This document shows positions 44,537-54,046 of a DNA stretch of 64,000 nucleotides, in pieces (positions within the stretch are counted from its first letter, which is position 1; each line of letters starts with the position of its first letter). A program made the position numbers and the translations under genes. The notes below the pieces were generated by a model. The model ran no database searches, had not been told where the DNA came from, and saw only the letters and a program-made list of their open reading frames with translations. Where the stretch lies: positions 124,001 to 188,000 of the forward strand of contig CAVRFX010000022.1 of assembly GCA_963720645.1 (NCBI GenBank). Direction: 5' to 3'. Origin of the DNA: RYN-230 sp963720645. Its GTDB lineage: Bacteria > Actinomycetota > Actinomycetes > Streptosporangiales > Streptosporangiaceae.

Positions 44537-45373
44537 TCAGCGGACGTGCACCACATCGCCCGCGCCGACCAGCGTGATGCCGGAGCCGGTCCGCACCGCC
44601 AGCCGGCCCGTCTCGTCCACGTCGGCCGCCGTGCCGGTGAGCGGAGGCCCGGTGGGCAGCTCCACCCGGATCTCCCGGCCGACCGTGACGCACCAGCGCA
44701 GGTATTCCGCGCGCAGTCCGGCCGGGCCGGCGACGGCCGCGCCAGGGTCGGCGGCCCAGGTCCGGTAGCGGCCAGCCAGCCCGGTGAGCATGGCCGCCAG
44801 CAGCCGCTCCCGGTCCAGGCAGGCCGCGTCCTCCAGGAGCAGCGAGGTCGCGCCGGGCACGGGCAGCTCAGCCGCGGTGAGGGTGACGTTGAGGCCGATG
44901 CCCACCACGATCGCGTCGTCGTGAGCCTCGGCGAGGATCCCGGCGATTTTCCGGTCCGCCACCAGCACGTCGTTCGGCCATTTCAGCCCGGCCAGGACGC
45001 CGGCCTCGGCCCGCAGCGCGGCCGCCACGGCCATCCCGGTGAGCAGCGGCAGCCAGCCCCGGGCGGCCGGCGGCACGGCCGCCGGGCGGAGCAGCACCGA
45101 GCAGGCCAGCGCGGCGCGCGGCGGGCTGGACCAGGACCGGCCGAGCCGGCCCCGTCCCGCGGTCTGCGTCTCGGCCGCCAGAACCAGTCCCTCAGCCGCG
45201 CCCGCCTGGGCCTCGTGCAGCAGGTCGGCGTTGGTCGAGCCGGTTTCCCCGGTCACCCGGATCTCCCGCCACAGGCCGCCGGGACGGACCAGCCGTCTGC
45301 TGAGGGCGGCCGCGTCGAGCGGTGGCCGCCGCAGCGCCCCGCCGGAGGGGGCCGCATCACCGGGAGCCATCAC
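44537..45373 (-). CDS. birA: Biotin-[acyl-CoA carboxylase] ligase (monofunctional BirA)
   Basis: 278 residues. Catalytic domain motifs: TGETGSTNADLL, AAETQTAGRGRLGRSWSSPP (biotinyl-AMP loop GRGRLGRSW), LKWPNDVLVADRKIAGILAE, VVGIGLNV. The C-terminal SH3-like domain ends GDVVHVR. No N-terminal HTH, so it is an enzyme only. It attaches biotin to the Lys of carboxylase alpha subunits, such as the one at 58981. PH-protein gene follows on the same strand. Confidence 0.95.
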   Translation of the reverse strand: MMAPGDAAPSGGALRRPPLDAAALSRRLVRPGGLWREIRVTGETGSTNADLLHEAQAGAAEGLVLAAETQTAGRGRLGRSWSSPPRAALACSVLLRPAAVPPAARGWLPLLTGMAVAAALRAEAGVLAGLKWPNDVLVADRKIAGILAEAHDDAIVVGIGLNVTLTAAELPVPGATSLLLEDAACLDRERLLAAMLTGLAGRYRTWAADPGAAVAGPAGLRAEYLRWCVTVGREIRVELPTGPPLTGTAADVDETGRLAVRTGSGITLVGAGDVVHVR

Positions 45374-47331
45374 ACTCCATGATCCCAGGCCTCACGACTC
45401 CCCTGCCACCCCGCCCGCCCGGGCGACCTCCCGCCAGCCCGCCCGGGGTGACCTCCCGCCCGCCCGGGTGACTCCCGCCCGCCCGCCGGGGCGACCTCCC
45501 CGCCAGCCCGCCGGGGCGACCTCCCCGCCAGCCCGCCCGGGGGGTGACCTCCCGCATCGTGATCAACCGATTGGTGTTGCTCCAGCGACACCAATCGGTT
45601 GATCACGAACGCGGTGACCCGCCTGAAGAACCACCTGCGTAACACCAGCCACACAGACCGCAGGAGGTGGCCGGAGCGAGGGACCGCAGGGCGGCCGGGG
45701 CGACGGACCGCAGGGGGTGACCGGAGCGAGGGACCGCAGGGTGGCCGGGGCGAGGGACCGCAGGGGTGGCCGGGGCGACGGATTGCGGACGCTAACGGCC
45801 GCGCTAGGGAGCCCGCGTCCGCGGCCGGGCGGGCGGCCAGCGCCCGGACCAGGGCCAGGACGCCGCCCGCGAGGGCCGCCGCGGCCAGGACCGCGAAGGT
45901 CAGCGCGACCGCGTGCGCGGACGCGAGGCGGAACGCCGTGTGCTGCAGCCCGCCCGGCAGCTGCCCGGCCTGATTCAGGTACAGCGTGCCGAACGTGGCC
46001 ACGCCGATCACGATGGCCAGCTGGTTGACGGTGACGACCACCCCGGTGGCGTCGGCCGCGTCCGCGACCGGTACCCGCATCAGCACCGCGGTCATCAGCG
46101 GGCTGAACGCGCCGACCATCCCGGCGCCGGTCAGGCCCAGCGCGAGGTACAGCGCCACCCCGCCGGTCCCGCCCGCGTGCAGCAGCGCGGCCGCCCACAG
46201 CAGGCCCGCCGCGTAGGCGGCGAAGCCGGCGATGATCACGGCGCCGCGCAGCTGCCGGGGCAGCCGCTGCCAGTTGAGGCTGACCAGCGCGAACGTCGCC
46301 GCCGACGGGGCGAAGATGAGCCCGGCCCGCAGCGGGGTGTCACCCAGCCCGCCCTGCAGGTGCAGCGCCAGCGCGAAGAAGAACCCGCCGAACACCGCCA
46401 TGGTCACGAACAGCGCCGTCACGCCGAGCGTGACCCCCGGCAGGCTCAGCACCCGCCCGGGGATCAGCGGCGAGCCGCCACGGGCCGCCACCCGGCGCTC
46501 CACGAGGGCGAACAGCCCGAACAGCAGCGCGCTGCCGGCGAGGCAGATCCAGCCCCACACGGGCCAGTGCTCGGGCTGGCCGAGGACCAGCGGCAGCACC
46601 AGGGCTACCGCGGCCGGGGTGAGCAGCGCCAGCCCGGCGGGGTCCAGGCTGCGGCCGCGGTCCCGGGCGCCGTGCGGCAGCAGCCGGGCACCCGCGGCCA
46701 GCAGGGCCACGCCGATCGGGACGTTGACCAGGAACACGGCCCGCCAGCCGCTGCCGAGCAGGTTCGCGGTGACCAGCAGGCCGCCGGCGATCTGCCCGGC
46801 GACCGCGCCCCCGGCGATGACCGCGGCGTACAGCCGCATCGCGCCGGCCCGGGCGGTCCCGGTGAACGTGCGCTGGATCAGGCTGAGCACCTGCGGGATC
46901 ATGGCCGCGGCCCCCGCCCCCTGGATGAAGCGCAGGGCGACGAGCATGCCGGTGGTGGCGGCCAGGCCGCAGCCGAGCGAGGCCAGGGTGAACAGGCCCA
47001 GCCCGGCCAGGAACATCCGGCGGTGCCCGACGATGTCGCCGAGCCGGGCCCCGGTGACCAGCAGCACGGCGTAGGTGATGACGTATCCGGCGATGACGAG
47101 CTGCAGCCCCGCCCCGGAGGCGTGCAGCTCGGCGTGGATGGCCGGAGCCGCGACGTTGACCACGGACGCATCCAGGACGGCCATGAACTGCCCGGTGAGG
47201 ACGATGGCCAGCAGCGCCCGCGGCGCGGCGGGGCGGCGGGGGGCCCGGCCATCCCGCCGGGCCGCCCGGCGGGACCCGGCGCGGCGATCATCCCGCCCGG
47301 GGACACGGGTTACGGTTGAGATGTCTGTCAT
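45370..47331 (-). CDS. DHA2-type MFS exporter with read-through C-terminus
   Basis: ATG 47331. Residues 35-510 form a 14-helix MFS: QFMAVLDASVVNVAAPAIHA, ARLGDIVGHRRMFLAGLGLF, RFIQGAGAAAMIPQVLSLIQ, GWRAVFLVNVPIGVALL. After ARPAADAGSL (about 45815) the frame runs another 140 residues through a GC tandem repeat, the palindromic element at 45557-45608 and a second repeat before stopping at 45370. The neighbouring frame has a stop exactly at that point, so one missing base probably hides the true stop near 45810. Divergent XRE/MmyB regulator at 47434. Substrate unknown. Confidence 0.8.
   Translation of the reverse strand: MTDISTVTRVPGRDDRRAGSRRAARRDGRAPRRPAAPRALLAIVLTGQFMAVLDASVVNVAAPAIHAELHASGAGLQLVIAGYVITYAVLLVTGARLGDIVGHRRMFLAGLGLFTLASLGCGLAATTGMLVALRFIQGAGAAAMIPQVLSLIQRTFTGTARAGAMRLYAAVIAGGAVAGQIAGGLLVTANLLGSGWRAVFLVNVPIGVALLAAGARLLPHGARDRGRSLDPAGLALLTPAAVALVLPLVLGQPEHWPVWGWICLAGSALLFGLFALVERRVAARGGSPLIPGRVLSLPGVTLGVTALFVTMAVFGGFFFALALHLQGGLGDTPLRAGLIFAPSAATFALVSLNWQRLPRQLRGAVIIAGFAAYAAGLLWAAALLHAGGTGGVALYLALGLTGAGMVGAFSPLMTAVLMRVPVADAADATGVVVTVNQLAIVIGVATFGTLYLNQAGQLPGGLQHTAFRLASAHAVALTFAVLAAAALAGGVLALVRALAARPAADAGSLARPLASAIRRPGHPCGPSPRPPCGPSLRSPPAVRRPGRPAVPRSGHLLRSVWLVLRRWFFRRVTAFVINRLVSLEQHQSVDHDAGGHPPGGLAGRSPRRAGGEVAPAGGRESPGRAGGHPGRAGGRSPGRAGWQGSREAWDHGV
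45400..45555. repeat. About 30-bp GC tandem repeat
   Basis: Repeats of CCGCCAGCCCGCCGGGG-CGACCTC with variants, between birA and the palindromic element. Confidence 0.7.
45557..45608. repeat. Palindromic intergenic element, copy 1
   Basis: Perfect 21-bp arms starting TCGTGATCAACCGATTG and ending GGTTGATCACGA, with an inner 4-bp stem (one G-T pair) and 2-base loop CC. Related to the 61382-61437 element by a compensating G-C to C-G change. Confidence 0.85.
45656..45790. repeat. About 25-bp GC tandem repeat downstream of the MFS core
   Basis: Five imperfect copies of GACCGCAGGG-TGGCCGGGGCGA. It lies in the doubtful read-through part of the MFS gene. Confidence 0.65.
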
Positions 47332-47356
47332 GCCCCCGAGCCTGCCGGGTCCTTTA

Positions 47357-47392
47357 TCCAGGTACCAGGAGCCTGATTATCCTGGTACCAGG
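47357..47392. promoter_or_regulatory. Paired operators CCWGGTACCAGG in the MFS-regulator spacer
   Basis: CCAGGTACCAGG (47358-47369 region) and the perfect palindrome CCTGGTACCAGG (47381-47392), centres 23 bp apart, about two helix turns. They lie between the divergent starts at 47331 and 47434. Likely sites of the XRE/MmyB regulator. Confidence 0.6.
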
Positions 47393-47433
47393 AGCACCTG
47401 GCACGGGCCTGCGGTGCCCGGCATGATGAGGGT

Positions 47434-48369
47434 ATGACCGCCGTGACGACCACCGGGAACGGCTCGCGCCGCGCCGAGCTGGCCGCGTTCCTGCGCAGCC
47501 GCCGGGAAAGGATCACCCCCGAGCAGGTGGGCCTGCCGCCCGGGCTGCGCCGCCGCACCCCAGGGCTGCGCCGCGAAGAGGTCGCCCAGCTGGCCGGGGT
47601 CGGCGTCACCTGGTACACCTGGCTCGAGCAGGGCCGCTCGATCAACGCCAGCGCCCAGGTGCTCGGTGCGGTGGCCCAGACGCTCCGGCTCGACCCGGCT
47701 GAGCGGCAGCACCTGTACCGGCTGGCCGACATGGCCGACGCCGCCGCCACGGCAGGGGCCGCGGGCAGCGCGTGCGAGCAGGTCCCCGCCGACATCCAGG
47801 GCATCATGGACAACCTGCTGCCGCTGCCTGCCTGCGTCATGAACGAGCGGTACGACCTGCTCGGCTGGAACGAGGCGTACGCGGTCCTGTGGCCCGGTGT
47901 CGTCGGCGCCCAGCCCGGCGAGCGCAACATCCTGTGGCTGAACTTCACCTACCCCGACTGCTGCCACCCCTACGTCACCCGGCACGAGCAGCTGGCCCGC
48001 CTGGTCGCGCAGTTCCGCAGCAACTACGGGCGGCATGTCGGCGAGCCCGCGTGGACCGGCTTCATCAGCGGCCTCCAGGCGGTCAGCCCGTACTTCGCGC
48101 GGCTCTGGGACGAGCACGACGTAGCCAGCCCGGTCACCTACCTGAAGATCTTCCGGCACCCGGCGTACCCGCGGCTGGCCATGACCACCACCAGCCTCGG
48201 CGTGCTGGCCGTGCCCTGCACCCGGATGGTGGTCTACACGCCCGCCGACGCGGAGACCCGGACCGCGATCAGCAGGCTGCTGGCCGGGGACGGCGCCGAC
48301 GCGCAGTACCCGTGCGCGCCCGCGCACCAGCGCCGCCGCGCCGAACTCGCCGCCGCCTCCGCCCGCTGA
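47434..48369 (+). CDS. XRE regulator with MmyB-like ligand domain
   Basis: 311 residues from ATG 47434. HTH: LAAFLRSRRERITPEQVGLP, RTPGLRREEVAQLAGVGVTW, YTWLEQGRSINASAQVLGAV. The MmyB-like PAS fold follows (residues 105-270): LLPLPACVMNERYDLLGWNEAYAVLWP, FRSNYGRHVGEPAWTGFI, FWxxHxVA-like LWDEHDVASPVTYLKIFRHP. These regulators bind fatty-acid-like or other ligands and usually control a divergent MFS or reductase gene; here a DHA2 exporter. Paired palindromes in the spacer support this. Confidence 0.93.
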   Translation: MTAVTTTGNGSRRAELAAFLRSRRERITPEQVGLPPGLRRRTPGLRREEVAQLAGVGVTWYTWLEQGRSINASAQVLGAVAQTLRLDPAERQHLYRLADMADAAATAGAAGSACEQVPADIQGIMDNLLPLPACVMNERYDLLGWNEAYAVLWPGVVGAQPGERNILWLNFTYPDCCHPYVTRHEQLARLVAQFRSNYGRHVGEPAWTGFISGLQAVSPYFARLWDEHDVASPVTYLKIFRHPAYPRLAMTTTSLGVLAVPCTRMVVYTPADAETRTAISRLLAGDGADAQYPCAPAHQRRRAELAAASAR

Positions 48370-48429
48370 CCCGCGCCAGGACGGCCCCGCGTCCGGAGCC
48401 TCCCGCCGACCCCGCGTGAGCCAGGGCGG

Positions 48430-51354
48430 TCAGCCGGTGTTCTGCAGGCCGGCGGCGAGGCCGCTGACGGCGAGCAGCAGCAGCCGGTGCAGCTGCTCGC
48501 GGCGGGCCGTGAGCTCCAGGTCCTCCCCGGTCCCGTGCCCCGCGGTCCCGTCCCCCGGTGTGCCGGGCGCCGCGCTCCCGCCCGGCGGGACCGCGCCCGG
48601 CGCGGGCAGCGCCCGGAGCTCGGTGAGCGCGCGCAGCTGCAGGTGGGACAGCGCGTCCACATACGGATCGCGCAGCGCGACCGCGCGGGACAGCACCGAG
48701 CCGGCCGGCCAGCAGCCGCTCGTGGCCGGTGACCTCGCAGCACCAGCCGCCGGGTCAGGTCGTACTCGGCCAGCACCGTGCGCGTCAGGTCGTCCCTGCC
48801 GCCGAGCGCCAGGTACCGCGCGGCGATCGGCGGTCGGTCTTGGCCAGGCTCATCTCCGCGTTGTCGAGCAGCACCGCCAGCAGCGGCCACTCCCGGTAGG
48901 CCGCGCGCAGCAGGTCCAGCCCGCCGGGGCCGCCGCCACCGCGGCCAGGCCGCTGCCCAGCCCGTACCAGCCGGGCAGGTTCACCCGGGTCTGGGTCCAG
49001 GCGAACACCCACGGGATCGCGCGCAGGTCGTCCAGGCCGCGGCCGCGACGCCGCGCCTGGCCGGCCGCGAGCCGATCCGCAGGCCGCCGATCTCCTGCAG
49101 CGGGCTGATCCTGGCGAACCAGTCGGCGAACCCGGCGGCCTCGACCAGCTCGCGGTAGGCGCGCAGCGCCGCCGCGCCGATCCGGTCGGCCACCGGCGGA
49201 ACCGTTTCCGCCGCGGCCGCGATCCGCTCGCCGCCGCGGGCGGTGTCTCGGCCAGCAGCACCGCCGAGGTCACCTGCTCCAGATGCCGCTGGGCGATGGC
49301 CAGGTGACCGTACCGGGCGAGCACCACCTCGCCCTGCTCGGTCACCTTGAACCGGCCGTCGACCGAGCCCGGAGCCTGGGCGAGCACGGCCCGGCCGGCC
49401 GGGCCGCCGCCGCGGCCCAGCGCACCGCCCCGGCCGTGGAACAGGGTCAGCCGCACGTCGTGTCGCGGCCGCCCAGCGGGCCAGCTGCTGCCTGCGTGTC
49501 GTACAGCAGGAGCGTCGGCGCTGACCGGGCCGAGTTCCTTGGCCGAGTCGGAGTAGCCGAGCATCACCTCCAGCCGCCGGCCGTTGGCGGCGAGCCGCTC
49601 GCCGGACCGGCGGCAGCTTGAGCATCTCGTCGAGCACGCGGGTCGCGTGGCGCAGATCATCGCCGCTCTCGAACAGCGGGACCACGTCGAGCACGGGCGG
49701 GCGGCCGCTCCGGCATCGCGCGCCGCGGCCAGCTCGTAGACGGCCGCGATGTCGGCCGCGGAGCGGGTGAAGCTGACCACGTACCTGCGGCAGGCCTCGG
49801 TCCCGAACCGGTCCTGGATCCAGGCCGCGACCCGGAGCGTGGCCAGCACCTCCTCGGTCTGCGCCGACCTCGGGCCGCCGCCGCGTGAGTTCGCGCGAGC
49901 GCCCGCGGCGTGCACGGCGCTGTGCTGGCGGATCTCCAGCTCGGCCAGGTGGAAGCCGAACGTCTCGGCCTGCCAGATCAGATGCTGCAGCTCCCCGAAC
50001 GCCTGCCGGGGCGCACCCGCCAGCGCCAGCGACTCCTGCACCAGCCGCAGATCGGCCAGGAACTCGGCCGGCGCCTGGATAGGCGAGGTCGGCATGCCTG
50101 AGGCGGGTCGCGCGCAGCCGCCGCGGCAGCGTAGAGGAGGTACTGGCCGGTGCGGCTCCTGCGGCGAGCGGGCGACAGACTCGCCGAGCAGCTCCGGGTG
50201 CGCGGCCTCCGCCACCGCCAGCGCCCGGCGGAGGCCGGCCGACGGGCGGCGTCGTCGAGGAGTGCGCGGTCAGCGCGCGGCCGATCCTGGTGGTCGGCGT
50301 TCTCCAGCGCGCGCAGCACGTGATCGGCCTGGATGAGCGCGGTCTCCCGGGTGACCTGCGAGGTCACGAACGGGTTGCCGTCCCGGTCACCGCCCACCCA
50401 GCTGCCGAACCGCAGGAACGCCGGGCACCGGCGGGGCCGCCGGCGCCGGGCTCCGCGTCCCGGCGAGCGCGCGGTCGAGCGCCCGGTAGAAGGCGGGCAC
50501 GACGCGGAAAATGGTCTCGTCGAACACCGCCATCACCGTGCGGACCTCGTCAAGCGGGCCCCATGGCCTTGACCCGCAGCGGCGAGGTGCGCCAGAGCAG
50601 GTCGACTTCCTCGCGCAGCCGCCGCCGGGTCTCGGCCTGCTCCGCGGCGCCGCGCCGTTCGTCATCGAGGTCTCACAGCAGGCCGGTGATCCGCCGCAGC
50701 GCGGTGACCACGGCGCGGCGGCGGGCCTCGGTGGGATGCGCGGTGAACACCGGGTGGATCTCGAGGCCGTGCGAGCAGCTCGTCGAGCCGCCCGGGCCCT
50801 GCTCGCGGCTGATCCGCGACCGACGGCCGCGGCGAGCGACTCGCGCACCGGCGCGCCGTCCGGTGTCGCGCTCGCGCAGCGTGCGGATCCGCTGAAGTTC
50901 CTCGGCCAGGTTGACGAGATGAAAGTAGACGGTGAACGCGCGCGCGACCAGCTTCCGCGCGCTCCAGCGGCCAGCTCGCGACGAGCGCGGCGATCTCGTC
51001 CCCGGCGGGGTCGGCATGCGGATCACCCTGGCCGGCGGAACCAGCGCCTTCACAGGCACCATCCTCCGCTGGGGTGCCGCCGGAAGGGGCGCCGCCGGAT
51101 CTGGCCGCGGAGCCGTGGCTGGCATGGGCCGCGATGACCGCCTGGCGCAGCCTTTCCACGTCGTCGAGCAGATCCTGGCCGCCGGAATCGCGCAGCACCT
51201 CGCCGAGCATGTCGCCGAGCAGCCGGACGTCCCGGCGCATCCGCCCGGGCAGCTGCTGCCGGTCGGTGTCACGGGTGGGGCGCGCGCAGCGGCCGGCCTC
51301 GCGCGGCGCCGTCTCGCGGCTCTCGGTGCCGCTGCTGTCGGTGTCCGGGCTCAC
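48430..51354 (-). pseudogene. ppc: Phosphoenolpyruvate carboxylase, full length but many frameshifts
   Basis: GTG start 51354; end QNTG then stop at 48430, the universal PEPC C-terminus. All catalytic parts appear in order: DVRLLGDMLGEVLRDSGG, VYFHLVNLAEELQRIRTLRE, HPVFTAHPTEARRRAVVTAL (catalytic His), VGGDRDGNPFVTSQVTRET, LMLGYSDSAKE-like EVMLGYSDSAKELGP, LFHGRGGALGRGGGP, GWYGLGSGL. They are spread over all three frames with about ten single-base indels. PEPC fixes CO2 on PEP to make oxaloacetate for the TCA cycle. With no segment missing, sequencing error is the likelier cause. Confidence 0.85.
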
Positions 51355-51401
51355 CGCGCCAGCCTATGGGAGCGGCTGGCAGCGATCCCGACCCGGACGG
51401 C

Positions 51402-52175
51402 TCAGCCGATGGCGGCGAGGATGAGCTCGCTCGTCTCACCCGGCTGATCCCAGTGCGGGTAGTGCCCGCACTGGTCGAACCAGTGCAGGGTGGCGTCGGG
51501 GAAGAGCGCAGCCGCCCGGCAGGCCTCGCTGGGCAGCGTGATGAGATCCTGGCGGCCCCAGCCGATCACCACGGTCCCGGTGAGCGAGGCCGGCGCGCCC
51601 TGCTGCCGGGAGCCGTGCACGAGGTCCGCCAGCACCTCGTCGAAGCTGGCCGCGCCCGTGAAGCTGCGCAGCTCGGTGAGCACCAGGCCGGGGGGCAGCC
51701 GCCAGGGATGCGCCGAGAACTGGGCCAGCAGCGCGCTGCGCCCCACCGTGCTCCGGCTCAGCGCGGGCAGGACGGGCTGCAGGCCCCGGACCAGAGCGGC
51801 GGACGCCCTGACCGTGGCGCCGAAGATCCTCACCTGGACGTCATCCCAGAAGCCGCCCGGGTCCAGCGCCACCACCGTCCCGGGGTGACCCCGGCGGGCC
51901 ATCTCGAGCACGATCCGCGCCCCCATCGAGCTGCCGGCCATGTCCACGTCGCCCAGCCCGGCGCGGCCGATGAAGGCCTCGAGCGCGTCGGTGAGGGTCG
52001 CGACCGTCGCCGGGCCGGCCAGCGGCGCCGTCATGCCGAAACCGGGCAGGTCAACGGCGATGACCTGGCGGCGGGCGGCGAGCGACGGGCGGACCAGGTC
52101 CCAGGTGCGCGCGCTGGACCCGAGCCCGTGAACCAGCAGCAGCGGCGGGCCGGTGCCGTCACGTATGGCATGCAC
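51402..52175 (-). CDS. Alpha/beta-fold hydrolase
   Basis: 257 residues. LLLVHGLGSSARTWDLVRPSL forms the oxyanion strand; nucleophile Ser in MAGSSMGARIVL (GxSxG), Asp in VIGWGRQDLITLP, His in QCGHYPHWDQP. Cytoplasmic esterase- or haloalkane-dehalogenase-like serine hydrolase, no lid insertion obvious. Substrate unknown. Convergent side with ppc; divergent from pccB-like gene. Confidence 0.92.
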   Translation of the reverse strand: MHAIRDGTGPPLLLVHGLGSSARTWDLVRPSLAARRQVIAVDLPGFGMTAPLAGPATVATLTDALEAFIGRAGLGDVDMAGSSMGARIVLEMARRGHPGTVVALDPGGFWDDVQVRIFGATVRASAALVRGLQPVLPALSRSTVGRSALLAQFSAHPWRLPPGLVLTELRSFTGAASFDEVLADLVHGSRQQGAPASLTGTVVIGWGRQDLITLPSEACRAAALFPDATLHWFDQCGHYPHWDQPGETSELILAAIG

Positions 52176-52273
52176 GACTCTTCGCTACCCGCCGCAATCC
52201 CCGGTACACCCGGGACGTGGCCCCCGGCCGCGGCCGCCGCGGCGCCAGGCGGCCTGCGACTACCCTGTCCCCT

Positions 52274-53929
52274 ATGACCAGCGAAGTTCAGGATCGCAGC
52301 GGGCGGGATCAGGACGGGCCCGCGGAGCAGGACGGCCCCGCCGACCGGGGCGCGGCCCCGCACACCACGGCGGGCAAGCTCGCCGATCTGCAGCGCCGCC
52401 GCGACGAGGCGATTCACGCCGGCTCCGCGCGGGCGGTCGAGCACCAGCACGCCAGGGGCAAGATGACCGCCCGGGAGCGGCTGGAGCGGCTCCTCGACCC
52501 CGGCTCGTTCATCGAGTTCGACGAGCTCGCCCGGCACCGGGCCACGGACTTCGGGGTCGCCGAGAACCGGCCCTACGGCGACGGCGTGGTCACCGGGTAC
52601 GGCACCATCGACGGCCGGCCGGTCTGCGTGTTCAGCCAGGACTTCACCGTGTTCGGCGGCTCGCTGGGCGAGGTGTACGGCGAGAAGATCGTCAAGCTGA
52701 TGGATCACGCCCTGAAGACGGGCTGCCCGCTGATCGGCATCAACGACGGCGGCGGCGCGCGCATCCAGGAAGGCGTCGTCGCCCTCGGGCTGTTCGCCGA
52801 GATTTTTTTCCGCAACGTAACCGCGTCCGGCGTGATCCCCCAGATATCGCTGATCATGGGCCCGTGCGCGGGCGGGCGCGGTGTACTCGCCGGCCATCAC
52901 CGATTTCACGCTGATGGTCGAGGGCACCTCGCACATGTTCATCACCGGGCCTGATGTGATCAAGACGGTGACCGGGGAGGAGGTCACTTTCGAGGAGCTG
53001 GGCGGGGCGCACGCGCACAACACGAAGTCCGGCGTGGCGCACTACCAGGCCAGGGACGAGGATGACTGCCTGGACTTCGCCCGGGACCTGCTGTCCTACC
53101 TGCCCTCCAACAACCTCGACGATGCCCCGGTGCTGGCCCCGCCCGGCGACCCTGACGCCGCCTGGAGCTCACCGAGTCCGACCGCGAGCTCGACACGGTG
53201 ATCCCGGACTCGCCCAACCAGCCGTACGACATGCACGACGTGATCGCCCGCATCCTGGACGACGGTGAGTTCCTGGAGATCCACGCCGGTTTCGCGCCGA
53301 ACATGGTGGTCGGGTTCGGCCGGGTCGAAGGGCCCAGCGTGGGCGTCGTGGCCAACCAGCCGATGCACTTCGCGGGCACCCTGGACATCGACGCCTCGGA
53401 GAAGGCGGCGCGATTCGTCCGGACCTGCGACTGCTTCAACATCCCGGTGCTGACGTTCGTGGACGTGCCCGGTTTCCTGCCCGGCACGGGCCAGGAGTGG
53501 GGCGGGATCATCCGCCGCGGGGCCAAGCTGATCTACGCCTACGCTGAGGCCACCGTGCCGAAGATCACGGTGATCACCCGCAAGGCGTACGGCGGCGCCT
53601 ACGACGTGATGGGCTCCAAGCACCTCGGCGGGGACATCAACCTCGCCTGGCCCACCGCCCAGATCGCGGTGATGGGCGCGCAGGGCGCGGTGAACATCCT
53701 GTACCGGCGGGAACTGGCCAGCGCCGAGGACCCGGACGCGCTGCGCGCCCAGCGGGTCACGGAGTACGAGGACACGCTGGCCAACCCGTATATCGCGGCC
53801 GAGCGCGGCTACGTGGACGCGGTGATCCGGCCGGCCGAGACCCGGGCCCAGGTCACCCGCGCGCTCCGCACGCTGCGCACCAAGCGCCAGACGCTGCCAC
53901 CGAAGAAGCACGGCAACATCCCGCTGTGA
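52274..53929 (+). pseudogene. pccB: Propionyl-CoA carboxylase beta subunit (AccD5-like), two frameshifts
   Basis: ATG 52274. About 545 residues when repaired: GKLADLQRRRDEAIHAGSAR, ARGKMTARERLERLLDPGSF, FTVFGGSLGEVYGEKIVKLM, INDGGGARIQEGV, then SLIMGPCAGG at the first break (extra C near 52877) and AVYSPAITDFTLMVEGTSHM. The second break is a lost C near 53165; the end is full length: FVDVPGFLPGTGQEWGGIIR, TRKAYGGAYDVMGSKHLGGD. It carboxylates propionyl- or acetyl-CoA with a biotinylated alpha subunit (58981) and the epsilon subunit (55105). Indels in C/G runs suggest read error. Confidence 0.9.
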
Positions 53930-54046
53930 CTATGAGATCTCCTGGGAGTATTGGGGCGCACAGTAACCATTTGACTACACAGAGATCAACTCAGGGTCTT
54001 CTTCCGCCCCAGGAAGGGCTGGTCCGGCAGTAGAGTCGAGAGTGCC

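Noticed and set aside
46000..47319. Long plus-strand frame opposite the MFS gene
   Set aside because: The minus strand encodes clear membrane helices and MFS motifs; the plus frame is a Gln/Arg/Gly-rich shadow.
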